Below are positions 47,401 through 53,934 of a DNA stretch of 64,000 nt, in pieces. The position numbers and the translations under genes were made by a program. Each line of letters opens with the position of its first letter. Position 1 is the first letter of the stretch. Source of the stretch: Magicicada septendecula (Eukaryota; Arthropoda; Insecta; Hemiptera; Cicadidae); NCBI GenBank assembly GCA_034769895.1, contig CM068367.1, forward strand, positions 123,913,927-123,977,926, given 5' to 3'. Under the pieces are notes generated by a model. The model did no database searches, was not told the origin of the DNA, and saw nothing but the letters and a program-made list of their open reading frames with translations.

Positions 47401-48438
47401 CAAGGAACCCAGACAATCATCTTGTAGCCAGACATGGTTACTACTACGTATGCCCAGTTGACACATGTAAATAAGCATAGCATATACTATACTAATACAG
47501 GTTAGCGTGAACGACCCATTATAGTGCCTTATTTATGTAGGGCCATGAGGCAGGAGCTCCAGAGGTAGCTCAGAACTTGGTTACCTTGAAGTTTATCTCT
47601 GTGAAGCACAAGCACACAGCCTGTTGGTCATTACTTGAGTCACTGCATGAATCACTTCATGTGCGCCATACAACCCCAACTGCTTATCCTGATTTTTATT
47701 CATTATTTTCGTGTTAATAGTAGGATAACTGACTACATCATTAAAAGTGAAAAAGACAGTCATATAACAAAACATCTATAAGAGTCATTACTAAACACTA
47801 ACAAACACAGTATATTAATTTTATATTTGTTATAAGATAAACATTTTTAAGGTTTTGCAGTCTCAAGCAGTTCCACTTTTGTAATTTTCAAAATTGCTGT
47901 CTTGATATCGTTGTCTTGATTGTGCATTCACAGTGGTAAAATTAGTTTTTGTCATACGGCTTGCATTCAGTTTTTGTCTGGATGAGCACATCTTAAAAAA
48001 AAAATTGATTCTTTTACAAGAAAATATGTCAGACATTGTCCAATAAGGTTCTCTTCTATAATTAACTAAATTTGGTCACTGTAGACATTCCAAGCAAAGA
48101 AAATATATCTTAATATTGTTTATTGGTACCTATAGGCACAAATACATAATTTAATAAATGTATATTTGATACTTGTCCTGTAAAGTATGGATCTTATACT
48201 GCCATATTTAAATAGTTTTATTTCAATTATATATATATACGAGTATGAATTAAAATTGTGTTTTCAGGAACAGTTTGCGACAATTGGCGAATGGTGCAAA
48301 CCAGATTCAAAGCCTCCACCATCAGTGTCATACCATCGTGACAAACTAACGTGTGGTGCTCTATCAAAAACAGCGACATCAAAACTCATCACGCTCATGG
48401 TGGTCCTCATTTCCATATTCATGTCGGGTGTAACATAA
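963..48438 (+). CDS. LMLN: Leishmanolysin-like metallopeptidase (invadolysin), nine C-terminal coding exons, N terminus outside window
   Basis: Zinc metalloendopeptidase of family M8, related to Leishmania GP63 and Drosophila invadolysin. Spliced exons are 963-1141, 4934-5134, 15591-15816, 16264-16451, 17133-17265, 38845-39004, 40082-40248, 43865-43984 and 48268-48438, giving 1,545 nt (514 residues plus stop) with every intron GT..AG and phases compatible. The HExxH motif HEILH lies in exon 2, the third zinc His probably in LTHWEK of exon 3, and the Met-turn EAMTG opens exon 4. The remaining exons encode the Cys-rich C-terminal region, ending in a hydrophobic stretch suited to a GPI signal or membrane anchor. 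Animal homologues act in cell migration, mitosis and lipid-droplet biology; that is family knowledge, not seen here. Introns total about 46 kb and carry nearly all the transposons in the window. The start codon, signal peptide and prodomain are not included. Confidence 0.93.
1142..4933. other. LMLN intron, mostly unclassified
   Basis: A 3.8 kb intron containing the LINE relic at 2126-3200. The stretch 3360-4060 is less AT-rich than its surroundings and holds several GTAGGCCTAC-like palindromes; I could not assign it. From 4060 to 4930 it is AT-rich with nothing recognised. Confidence 0.6.
2126..3200 (-). pseudogene. Decayed non-LTR (LINE) reverse transcriptase fragment
   Basis: Minus-strand reading gives consecutive blocks of a LINE reverse transcriptase in the expected order, broken by frameshifts and stops. 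A GVRQGCSL block lies near 3135-3165. An ADD active-site block (HADDFVIMQ) lies near 2945-2985. [13 protein letters not shown]...[16 protein letters not shown] block lies at 2408-2608. The typical C-terminal tail, [16 protein letters not shown] then [11 protein letters not shown], lies at 2126-2350. It is antisense to LMLN and inactive. Confidence 0.75.
4934..5134 (+). CDS. LMLN: LMLN exon with HExxH zinc-binding helix
   Basis: The acceptor AG is at 4932-4933 and the donor GT at 5135-5136. The first base completes the split Arg codon, followed by [14 protein letters not shown]. The motif [10 protein letters not shown] contains the two zinc His codons (5019-5021 and 5031-5033) and the catalytic Glu (5022-5024). 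The exon is GC-rich, like the preceding one. It ends two bases into a Lys codon. Confidence 0.95.
5312..5383. repeat. Short inverted repeat (hairpin)
   Basis: Left arm CCTTATTGCCTTAGCTAGCT and right arm AGCTAGCTCAAACAATAAGG are imperfect reverse complements around a loop of about 25-30 bases. It is possibly the end of a small foldback element; no duplication was found. Confidence 0.4.
8174..8232. repeat. (CT)n microsatellite
   Basis: Uninterrupted CT dinucleotides followed by impure pyrimidine sequence to about 8295. It creates low-complexity open frames on both strands that are not genes. Confidence 0.97.
8540..9400 (+). pseudogene. Decayed LINE reverse transcriptase fragment (+ strand)
   Basis: Translation with many stops still shows LINE RT landmarks in order. 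The palm entry block ([20 protein letters not shown], then LSVP) lies near 8945-9045. A block resembling the usual ILRPILTYGCETW region ([14 protein letters not shown]) lies near 9170-9212, followed by a [12 protein letters not shown] block near 9270-9308. It is old and non-functional. Confidence 0.6.
9440..9776 (-). pseudogene. LINE reverse transcriptase 3' end
   Basis: The minus strand encodes [20 protein letters not shown] and [19 protein letters not shown], the C-terminal tail of a LINE RT polyprotein. A short 3' UTR follows, ending in AAG-type trinucleotides near 9470. It is opposite in orientation to the neighbouring RT remnant at 8540-9400, so two insertions meet here. Confidence 0.7.
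11103..11140. repeat. (CA)n microsatellite with CG start
   Basis: GCGCGC followed by about 16 CA units. Confidence 0.95.
12000..12190 (-). pseudogene. LINE reverse transcriptase 3' tail
   Basis: The minus strand reads [20 protein letters not shown] followed by RRRLVWTL and a stop, then a run of AAG/AGG trinucleotides at 12005-12040. This is the C terminus, short UTR and simple-repeat tail of a LINE. Confidence 0.65.
13619..13652. repeat. (CA)n microsatellite
   Basis: About 17 CA units; a shorter CA run lies at 13918-13936. Confidence 0.95.
15591..15816 (+). CDS. LMLN: LMLN exon with probable third zinc ligand
   Basis: The acceptor TAG ends at 15590 and the donor GT is at 15817-15818. The exon reads [12 protein letters not shown], later [17 protein letters not shown], and ends [10 protein letters not shown]. 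The His codon at 15793-15795 matches the distal zinc ligand position of family M8, far downstream of HExxH. It exits in phase 0. Confidence 0.93.
15817..16263. other. LMLN: LMLN intron
   Basis: A 447-bp AT-rich intron with GT..AG borders; nothing else seen. Confidence 0.85.
16264..16451 (+). CDS. LMLN: LMLN exon with Met-turn
   Basis: The acceptor TAG ends at 16263 and the donor GT is at 16452-16453. The exon opens [20 protein letters not shown] and continues [13 protein letters not shown]. The Met at 16273-16275 is the metzincin Met-turn. It ends two bases into a Leu codon. Confidence 0.95.
16452..17132. other. LMLN: LMLN intron with short (GA)n
   Basis: A 681-bp AT-rich intron with GT..AG borders. 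A GA repeat lies at 17059-17079. No element recognised. Confidence 0.85.
17133..17265 (+). CDS. LMLN: LMLN exon, Cys-rich region
   Basis: The acceptor AG is at 17131-17132 and the donor GT at 17266-17267. The exon encodes [15 protein letters not shown] and then [18 protein letters not shown], matching the Cys-containing segment after the Met-turn in animal LMLN proteins. It exits in phase 0 into the 21.6 kb intron that holds the transposon nest. Confidence 0.9.
17435..17478. repeat. (GT)n microsatellite
   Basis: About 21 GT units in the intron just before the hAT nest. Confidence 0.95.
19063..21034 (-). mobile_element. CACTG-ended (CACTA/CMC-like) DNA transposon inside hAT
   Basis: The ends CACTGGTCAACAA (19063-19075) and TTGTTGACCAGTG (21022-21034) are 13-bp perfect inverted repeats, flanked by a 3-bp duplication TAA (19060-19062, 21035-21037). 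Excising the element with one TAA restores the hAT reading frame, which confirms the borders. CACTG termini and a 3-bp duplication are traits of the CACTA (CMC) group; the superfamily call is inference from ends and duplication. It carries one degenerate gene (19265-20773). Confidence 0.85.
19265..20773 (-). pseudogene. Putative transposase of the CACTG-ended element (recurrent arthropod repeat protein)
   Basis: One frame runs from 20773 to 19265 with a single TAA at 19517-19519. Recognisable blocks are [14 protein letters not shown] near the start, an acidic Pro-rich linker, [37 protein letters not shown] with a C-x3-C pair (residues 275 and 279), and near the end [21 protein letters not shown] know this protein type as a repeated, unnamed family in many arthropod genomes. 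D-G-C..C spacing around CGDLK..G..FC...C resembles CACTA transposases (inference). The Asp I expect just before SKLSLK is absent (FMASK), the N-terminal part usually preceding VWREP is missing, and there is an internal stop, so this copy is dead. Confidence 0.75.
21639..24839 (-). repeat. 3' LTR of the retrotransposon
   Basis: Near-identical partner of the 32457-35657 repeat. Differences seen include TTCCTGG versus TTTCCGG near 21711, copy number of CTT near 21990, and single substitutions near 24090 (AGCAC/AACAC). A purine stretch GGAAGAGAG lies just upstream on the minus strand (near 24846-24854) and may be the polypurine tract. Confidence 0.95.
24840..25924 (-). other. Retrotransposon 3' internal region, no gene recognised
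   Basis: AT-rich interior sequence between the 3' LTR and the tandem array. A GC-richer patch near 25110-25190 stands out. No env-like frame was found. Confidence 0.6.
25925..26605 (-). repeat. Coding-type tandem array, seven units of about 96 bp, after pol
   Basis: Seven copies share GTAGTAAGTTGTTCTTACTT (one with GTAGC). Two unit types alternate as A A B B B A A along the + strand. Type A translates on the minus strand as [20 protein letters not shown]; type B as [20 protein letters not shown]. The peptide pattern is kept through several units, with local frameshifts. It sits between pol and the 3' LTR where some gypsy elements carry a third gene; function unknown. Confidence 0.85.
26629..30030 (-). 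CDS. pol: Pol (protease, RT, RNase H, integrase) of the LTR retrotransposon, with one stop near the C terminus
   Basis: The main open frame is 29991-26872 (1,039 residues counted from a TTG), but the frame is open from the slippery site upstream. The aspartic protease has LMIDTG (residues 65-70). RT shows [22 protein letters not shown] and the YVDD active site (427-430). RNase H shows NCDASN and TEKELLS. Integrase has an HHCC finger (HICYGHMG then CKICQ) and the DDE residues in [17 protein letters not shown] and [15 protein letters not shown] at 26872-26874 interrupts the frame; the same frame then continues to about 26629 with a GPYIISNV block typical of the integrase C-terminal domain. All catalytic residues are intact. 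It ends just before the tandem array. Confidence 0.93.
30009..32114 (-). CDS. gag: Gag of the LTR retrotransposon, with internal TGA
   Basis: Starts at ATG 32114. Residues 1 to about 310 are a charged coiled coil rich in Glu, Lys and Asn with repeated motifs such as KKMEE. A capsid-type domain follows ([38 protein letters not shown]). The C-terminal region is Asn/Gly/Arg-rich and lacks the CCHC knuckle, so RNA binding is probably through basic residues. A TGA at 30462-30464 stops the first 550 residues. The same frame then stays open for about 150 codons, with the same Asn-rich and then Arg/Ser-rich composition, to TAA at 30009-30011. The TGA is therefore a recent nonsense mutation or a readthrough stop. 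Confidence 0.8.
30024..30030 (-). promoter_or_regulatory. -1 ribosomal frameshift heptamer TTTAAAC between gag and pol
   Basis: On the minus strand the gag frame reads AAT TTA AAC five codons before its terminal TAA (30009-30011). T TTA AAC is a perfect X XXY YYZ slippery site, and slipping back one base enters exactly the frame of pol, which is open from there. Placement in the overlap, frame and heptamer type all agree. A downstream pseudoknot was not evaluated. Confidence 0.8.
32101..32382 (-). CDS. Small leader ORF overlapping the gag start
   Basis: An open frame of 93 codons counting from a TTG; an ATG-started product would be shorter (from the Met in WMIRRRPP). It is Pro/Glu-rich ([16 protein letters not shown]) and ends ..FLGDDGK at 32101. 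The gag ATG at 32114 lies within its last codons, in the frame one base later (sequence GCGATGATGG). It may be a separate leader peptide, or the original Gag N terminus separated by a frameshift. Confidence 0.35.
   Translation of the reverse strand: MAAVIQPGNQGRCSVVPHQRREWRRPKKNSIWMIRRRPPVEDVEKILERVEHKKPAPPEEQPEVPTQTGEINVPEKETENMTVHEMFLGDDGK
32434..32452 (-). other. Candidate tRNA primer-binding site
   Basis: On the minus strand, four bases after the 5' LTR, the sequence reads TGGCGTCCAACTAAAGG. Starting with TGG (complement of tRNA CCA) at this spacing is what a primer-binding site requires. I did not assign the tRNA. Confidence 0.6.
32457..35657 (-). repeat. 5' LTR of the retrotransposon
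   Basis: Upstream LTR for the minus-strand element, 3,201 bp, TG..CA ends on both strands. Long for gypsy elements. It contains pyrimidine-rich CTTC-type repeats (35260-35365, + strand). Open frames at 35095-35570 are low-complexity and duplicated in the other LTR; not genes. Confidence 0.95.
35694..36043. repeat. Foldback/MITE-like inverted repeat inside the hAT 5' region
   Basis: Left arm AAGCACTGTTTTTGTAAAAG (to about 35717) matches the reverse complement of the right arm ending CAAAAACAGTGCTT at 36043, with one mismatch over 24 bp and weaker similarity for another 30 bp or so inward. The interior has no ORF. No clear target duplication was found, so it may be a small element or an intrinsic subterminal structure of this hAT. 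Confidence 0.6.
36152..38844. other. LMLN intron after the hAT nest
   Basis: AT-rich intronic DNA ending in the acceptor at 38843-38844. A less AT-rich patch lies at 36590-36760. No gene or element recognised. Confidence 0.6.
38845..39004 (+). CDS. LMLN: LMLN exon after the transposon-filled intron
   Basis: The acceptor AG is at 38843-38844 and the donor GT at 39005-39006. The exon encodes [20 protein letters not shown], then [14 protein letters not shown] and ends HCQYPENNP. The GGSV.LADYCP block is typical of LMLN. The frame continues from the exon 21.6 kb upstream, so the gene appears intact across the nest. Confidence 0.9.
39005..40081. other. LMLN: LMLN intron, possible degraded repeat
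   Basis: A 1.1 kb intron with GT..AG borders. The part 39290-39960 has purine-rich codon-like sequence with many stops and could be an old LINE remnant, but no diagnostic block is visible. Confidence 0.5.
40082..40248 (+). CDS. LMLN: LMLN exon, C-terminal Cys-rich region
   Basis: The acceptor AG is at 40080-40081 and the donor GT at 40249-40250. The exon encodes [17 protein letters not shown] and later [13 protein letters not shown]. The WGSGCY motif is conserved in LMLN. It exits in phase 0. Confidence 0.9.
41150..42850 (-). pseudogene. Penelope-like element reverse transcriptase relic
   Basis: Minus-strand frames, broken many times, show Penelope-type RT landmarks in order. These are [18 protein letters not shown] near 42440-42505, [19 protein letters not shown] near 42070-42130, [20 protein letters not shown] and [15 protein letters not shown] near 41890-42000, and a C-terminal [15 protein letters not shown] block near 41300-41350. 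The DG.TMG.PLSP motif separates it from LTR and ordinary LINE RTs. No GIY-YIG endonuclease was seen. Related sequence may resume beyond the small element at 42854-43340. Confidence 0.72.
42854..43340. mobile_element. Short inverted-repeat element (MITE) inserted next to the Penelope-like relic
   Basis: Left end ATGGCCGGCTCTAGTAGAAG and right end CTCCTACTAGAGCCAGCCAT are inverted repeats with few mismatches, extending inward to about 45 bp (GTGGCAACATT versus GTGGCTACATT). The interior is AT-rich, about 487 bp overall, non-coding. No certain target duplication was identified. Confidence 0.65.
43865..43984 (+). CDS. LMLN: LMLN exon, C-terminal Cys-rich region
   Basis: The acceptor AG is at 43863-43864 and the donor GT at 43985-43986. 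It is 40 codons in phase 0, reading [16 protein letters not shown] and ending [13 protein letters not shown]. The CPPC..LC pattern fits the last Cys cluster of the family. Confidence 0.9.
44070..45020 (-). mobile_element. Tigger/pogo-like DNA transposon relic
   Basis: Left AGTAAAACCTGTCTTAAGTG at 44071 and the reverse complement of the right end, CAGTAAAACCTGACCTAACG at 45020, form inverted repeats starting CAGT as in pogo/Tigger elements, with TA beside each end. Further inward both ends carry repeated GGCCACC/GTGGCC motifs. The minus strand near 44430-44475 reads [13 protein letters not shown], resembling the LYEWF motif of the CENP-B-like DNA-binding domain of Tigger transposases. The rest of the transposase is missing, so it is dead or non-autonomous. 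Confidence 0.62.
46655..46843. mobile_element. 189-bp MITE with TA borders
   Basis: GGTGCGTCAGCTAAATCCGG near 46656 and its exact complement CCGGATTTAGCTGACGCACC ending near 46841 give inverted repeats of about 25 bp. TA dinucleotides lie at 46653-46654 and 46844-46845. Non-coding; probably a Tc1/mariner-type non-autonomous element. Confidence 0.85.
47140..47460 (+). pseudogene. Jockey-type LINE reverse transcriptase fragment
   Basis: With frameshifts, the + strand gives the C-terminal part of a [24 protein letters not shown], then [20 protein letters not shown]. This resembles the usual LQ..QNK.LR.I..AP...R segment followed by HPN.L. Stops interrupt it. Old relic. Confidence 0.42.
48268..48438 (+). 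CDS. LMLN: LMLN terminal coding exon
   Basis: The acceptor AG is at 48266-48267 and the stop TAA at 48436-48438. The exon reads [15 protein letters not shown], then a Ser/Pro-rich linker, and ends in the hydrophobic stretch [17 protein letters not shown]. With no charged residue after it, this tail looks more like a GPI-attachment signal than a transmembrane anchor with a cytoplasmic end; that is inference. Confidence 0.88.
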   Translation, partial: EQFATIGEWCKPDSKPPPSVSYHRDKLTCGALSKTATSKLITLMVVLISIFMSGVT

Positions 48439-48775
48439 CAGAAGCGTTTCATTTAGATCATCGATGAGTTGACAACAAACGCATATTGCATCCTACCCCA
48501 CCTCACTGTCTCCCCTTTAAACACACATACATTCCATGCTCATTATGTATTATTATTATCATCATTATATTATAATCATACTATTATTTTGTTTTTGTGT
48601 AGAATATGTTTCCATGAGAGTTCAGTTAGACTGGACGTGTGTACACTTTGTGAATTTATTTTTCTTTAACAAATTGAATATTTCTAGCACTTTGTTTTTA
48701 TATTTAAATTATAACACCAATCTGATTTATGTATATTTTTTTGGTTTCTATAATAAAAACTAATTATGTGTTTAG
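48439..48775 (+). other. LMLN: LMLN 3' UTR with candidate polyadenylation signal
   Basis: AT-rich sequence follows the stop codon. An AATAAA hexamer at 48752-48757 is a candidate cleavage signal. Other AATAAA-like hexamers occur further on, so the real 3' end could be later. Confidence 0.4.
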
Positions 48776-51011
48776 AAAGTAATAATGTTTAAACATTAGT
48801 AATTCACTCTGTTGATACTGAGACTTCTGAAGATACAGATTAAATCAGTGAAATGTACATCAGGTTTATTCAGGTTATGTGGTTATCATTATTATGATGA
48901 TGTGTACATCAGGTTATAGTTTATTATTTGACAAAATAATAATTTATTATTTGACAATATAATATATTAATTTATTTTTATATAGATTGGCTAAATTTTT
49001 ATTCATTTTTTTGGACACCACAGTTTATTATACCTTTTTTCAAAGTACAAAGATTCATTATGCAAATGTAAACAAACTAAACAAATTTCTATATATTTAG
49101 ATATAAAAACAAAACTGAAGTTTTAAGAAGTATTTAATGTAATTAAGTAAAGGATATAATGAGGAAATAGAGAAAAAAATTATTGTAGTTCAGATGCATT
49201 AAAAGTTTATTGTTAGTGGTGAGATAAAGATTGAGGTCTAGATTGAGTAGTGAACACATAACTGGGATTCGGCAATATCCATTGAGAATACCTCAAGATT
49301 AGATGGATGTAAATTGTGAATTTACAAGATTTCTTCATGTCATGATTTCCTTCTGATAATGTCCTTAAAAAGGTTGATCAACTGTAGGAGGACAAGGGAG
49401 ATTGTGGAGGTCCAGTTGTCTTCCTGTGTAAAGTAAAAATGTAGCACCTGTATTGTGTGAGATTGAAGTTGAACCTCTTAACAGCTGGCTCTAGTTACTC
49501 AATGTGTTAGAGCTAAACTTCAGATATAACACACTCACAAACCCCCTCCAAAATTTTACTTTTTTTCTTGTAAACAAAGATTTGAATATCTTTTGTATGA
49601 TGGAGAACTTGTCAATGCCTTTCTTATAAATAAACTTATATAATCTTTTTTTTAGCTAAGTGATATTTAATTTTTTGTATTGTACGGTTTCACACCAAAT
49701 TGGCCAATTTTGATATGAATCATCAATGACTTAAGATGGTTGCCTAACACTTATAACTGTCCCACATGATCATGTTGGAAAGGTAACTGGCAAAGTCAGA
49801 AAGCAGTAGTCTGGAATAATGTGTTGGTTTGAACAATAGAAATGGCTATTTGTTGTTTAAATCATCATCTTCATTGTGATGATGGACAAATGTTGGAAGC
49901 TGCAGAAGGGAAAGCAATTCATGGAACTAACAGCCCAGATATAATAAAATATGCATAAATCAGATTTGGTGGAATAAATTTTTTCCATGAAATTGCATTG
50001 TTTGGTATAAGTGCTATTAACTATTTCAGCTTGTCATCAGTTATTAAGAAATTGGCACTGAAGAAATAAATTTTTCTTAGAACAAATTGTACATACCAAC
50101 TTTGCATTTTCTGTTTTAGAATATTTTTCTATGTGTTAAATACATGCTCTGAATTTTTAGACTGTATTACTCTAGATGTGTGATTGTCTTTTGTCATTTT
50201 TTAAGTATTATTTTGTTACAGGGAATTTTTATTAGTCCATTTTCATACCTATATTTTAATTTTCATAAAAAAGACATTAAAGAAAGAAACCAAGAACAAA
50301 TCGTGTGATAACTAAGTTAAGTAAAGGATTTTTTCATTATAAACAATACAGGTATAGAACTATATGTAGATAAAAACAAAAACAAAACAAACACAAGCAA
50401 TAAAACATACCACATGAAATTAATTTAAAAGATTACAAAAGGTAACATCAGAATGATAATTACCGGTAACAAACTGCTCAGCAAATTTTAAATTAAAAGT
50501 ATACAAAATGTAGATAAAACCATTTTAATAATGGAAAACAATAACAATTGAACTATATCTGTAGGTATCTCATCTGTCTTGTGAGAAGTAGAGCTAACAC
50601 AGCAATATTCATAGCTTAGTCCAACTTTCCGCAGGCCATATGAGGTACCCACAGCTTACAGTATCTTAATCTTTAAAAATTTCAGAAATATTTTGAGAAT
50701 TTAATTTTAATTTGTCTGTGAAGCAGGAAGTAACTCTAGCAAAGATTATAGTGTTGAAGATCAGCTTCTTTCTTAGTCTATAAAACTAGCTTGTAAATCA
50801 CATCCACGTAGACAGAAATTACAAACAGAACATTAGGACATGTGTATTATTAGACTTTGCTTCAACACCGTATGGAGTTCATTTAATTTTAAAAGTAACA
50901 GTTATGTAGCAACCAGAAAGGGGCGAGTTTTAAGAAAATTACCTTCAACAAGCAACCATAAATATACGATATTAATTGAAGACTCGTTGGGCCCTTGGTG
51001 AAACATATTAA
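48776..51011. other. AT-rich 3' flank of LMLN, no feature seen
   Basis: No conserved protein, RNA or terminal repeats recognised; some may be extended 3' UTR. Confidence 0.5.
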
Positions 51012-51013
51012 TA

Positions 51014-51193
51014 CAAAGGTTGTTAAAAATATATAAACACTTGATACATTTCACAGTTTTTATTTAACTCTGACAGTTGTTTCAGCTTCCGTCAAACAGA
51101 TCAGTGCAATAGCTTGAGAAGCTGGAACAGCTGTCAGAGTTAAATAAAAACTGTGAAACGTACCAAGTGTTTATATATTTTTAAAAACCTTTG
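51014..51193. mobile_element. 180-bp foldback element
   Basis: Two arms of about 76 bp (51014-51089 and 51118-51193) are near-perfect reverse complements around a 28-bp loop. The ends are CAAAGG..CCTTTG with TA on each side (51012-51013, 51194-51195). Its transcript would make a strong hairpin. Non-coding. Confidence 0.85.
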
Positions 51194-51788
51194 TAACCAT
51201 AAATACAGATAATTTAAAAAACAAATAAGTCAAGGTAGCCAGTTGTACAAATTTTATTTTAGTATGTACAGATATTAAAATAATGTTAAAATAATCAGTC
51301 AATTAAGATCAAATTGTGAATTAAAATTCCATATATAATGTATGTTTAGAGGTTTTTGTAACATAGCTGGTTTATAACAGTGGTCCTGTCATAGTGTTTG
51401 TCCCTTCGTCCATGTATCCTTCAGAGATACTACTAGTCCTTGTCGACAGACTGCACTAGAGTTCTTTGTTTCTTCTGCATAATACAAATGTCATGTTTGC
51501 CTCACGCAACAAGATGGGAAATTGTTCATTATCAGTCTACCCAGGCATCATTTTCTTCTTCTTTGTCTTCTCCTCCCCCTCATTGATCCCCCTCCTCGTC
51601 TTCTTCCTTTTGCCTTCTATCTCATACCTCCTTACAGTATGGATTTCTTTCATACTGTAACCTAATTTCTGTCGTCCTAACCAAACTTCATGCCGTTTTA
51701 TATAGAGTTAAAATCTTCCCAATTACTTTGAATATATGAAGCTCTTATCTCAATGCTTCATTTCTTGTAGTATATCTACAGTTTAGTA

Positions 51789-53929
51789 CAGTCACTGAAG
51801 GAAAAAAATTCAAATTAAGTGGCTTCTACGAGATGTTTTACATAAATCTAGTTAAAAGGGTGACAAACAATTTTAAAAAAAGTTTATATAACTTCCGTCA
51901 CGGTTTTTTGAAAAATAGGAGGGGGAAGGTACAAAAAATTAGTTTTTTCAATTATCTTGAAAAATAACAAATTTACGAAAAAAAAACAAATTACAAAAAT
52001 TAAAGAGCATTAAATTCTCTACAAAAAAGCTATTTATCTTTTTTTTCAGGCCAGTACTTTGTGAGAAAAATGGAATTGAAATATTAGAAAAAAATTGATT
52101 GTCGGAGTCCGCCCCGATGAGCAGGAAGGCTAATTTTTCTGACATTGTAACATACAAATTTTAATAAAATCCGTTATAATAGTCGTAGAGACAAAAATCA
52201 GAAAGCATTTTAAAGCTAAATGTTTGTACTTTTACATAAAATGAAAAGAAAATAATTAAATTATTAATAAATACTTAAAATAAAGTAATAACTTTTTAGT
52301 TTTTTAGTTTTTTCAACTAATGCGTAAACATATTAACAACTTATTACAAATGTATTTACATTTTAAAAAAAACTTCACAATATGAACTTTACATATATAG
52401 GTTTTTGAAAAAAATAATAAAAATTAGTATTGATTTATTGGCATGAAATGAGCGAGTTTTAAAATTTATCATTTTTTTGAGTTTGCAAGTATACATCATT
52501 TTCTTAACTTAAAATTTCTACAGAAATTTTCAAAATAAATATTTTTTAACAAAATTAAGGACACATATTGGTCAAAGTGTCTTCTGTAAGACTGCGGTGT
52601 AAAGAATTGTTAAACTTTAGTTAAATTTAAATAAATGTAATTTTTATTAACAAATGTAGAACTATGTCCATTGCACATATTAATATTAATAGTTAAAAAC
52701 TAAAAAAAATATTAATATGTAACTATTGTACGTAAAACTACAATAGTTGAAGTTTCTCTTCTACATAGTGAGAATTTATATCCGTGCATGGGCATAAAAA
52801 GAACAGACCCTGAAAGTTGAAGAATTTTAGGGACAGCGAGGACAACTGGTACATGTGCCATACAGATATTGAATTAACACAGCTCGGTATTGAATGTTCC
52901 GTGAGTGTGATACTATTTTTTATATTGTATTTTGCTGGAAGTTCAATTTTATGTTTTAAGATTTGTGTTAGTAATTTTGATATTTTATAATTTGGTGCGG
53001 TTCTAGCCTTTATTAAAGGTCTGATAGGTTTATTGATTATGTGTAATTTATTAAAGAATTTAATTTTGGTGCACAACTTTTTGAAATATTGTGTATGATG
53101 AGGGAGAAATAGAAATAGAAGACTTGACTTCTGAATCTTTTCAAGAAATTGGAGAAGAAATCGATTTTTAAATATATTTATCATTATAAAAATAATTGTT
53201 ATAATTAAATTTTATAAATAAATAATAAATGTACTAAAAAGTTAATTTCCACCTTGATAATTGTGAACAATTTCAAAAAATTGAAGAAAAAAACTATATT
53301 TTAATAATTTTGTAAATCATAATAAGTTATAAGTAAATAATTTATAATTTTTATAAATAATAAATGTGTTTTAAAAGTTATTTTATTGTCAAATCTTCAA
53401 TGATTGGAAGAAAAACTATTTTTGAATATATTTATAAAGTGCATTCTTTAATAACATTTTTATTATAATGCGTAATAAATCAGTAAAAATTATACATTAT
53501 ATATATATATATAAATGAATAATAATGAGTTTTTAAACTTATATTCCTGAAAAAATTGCATGTCTATTAAATAAACATATATTTTATGTGAAAATCCACC
53601 TTGCAAAAAATTTGACCAACTTTGAATTAATTTTTCTACTAAAAGTATCGCCCTGATGAAAAAAAATGTTAATAGCCTTTTTTATGCAGAATTGTATGCT
53701 CTTTCTTTTTGGTATTTTGTATTTTTCTCATAAATTTAATATTTTTTAAGATAATCACGAAAAATGAATTTTTTGTACCTTCCCCCCTCCCTTTTTTTGA
53801 AAACCCGCGACTCAATTTTTGTAAACTTTTTTTTTAATTCTTTCTTACCTTTTTATCTAGCCCTATGCAAAAATCTCATAGAAGCCACTTAATTTGCAAT
53901 TTCTATTTTTTTTCGACTTCAGTGACTGT
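51789..53929 (-). mobile_element. 2.1 kb element with about 175-bp terminal inverted repeats
   Basis: CAGTCACTGAAG at 51789 and CTTCAGTGACTG at 53929 are perfect inverted ends flanked by TA. Similarity continues inward for about 175 bp (AAATTAAGTGGCTTCTA, GGAAGGTACAAAAAATT on both arms). The interior is very AT-rich. It contains a minus-strand frame (52738-53184) with a Penelope-like RT block. Inverted terminal repeats occur both in DNA transposons and in some Penelope arrangements; the class is undecided. Confidence 0.75.
52738..53184 (-). pseudogene. Penelope-like RT fragment within the long-TIR element
   Basis: 148 codons. The central part, INKPIRPLIKARTAPNYKIS followed by KYNIKNSITLTEH, resembles the KIHK..PIRPI....AP.YK..K..N block of Penelope-like reverse transcriptases. 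The N- and C-terminal parts are unrecognised and the catalytic DD is absent. An alternative is chance similarity in AT-rich sequence. Confidence 0.45.
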
Positions 53930-53934
53930 ACTAG

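Larger units (their letters stand above)
43985..48267. other. LMLN: LMLN intron, 4.3 kb
   Basis: GT..AG intron with the Tigger-like relic, the 189-bp MITE and the LINE fragment. 45030-46650 and 47470-48267 show nothing recognisable. Confidence 0.7.
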
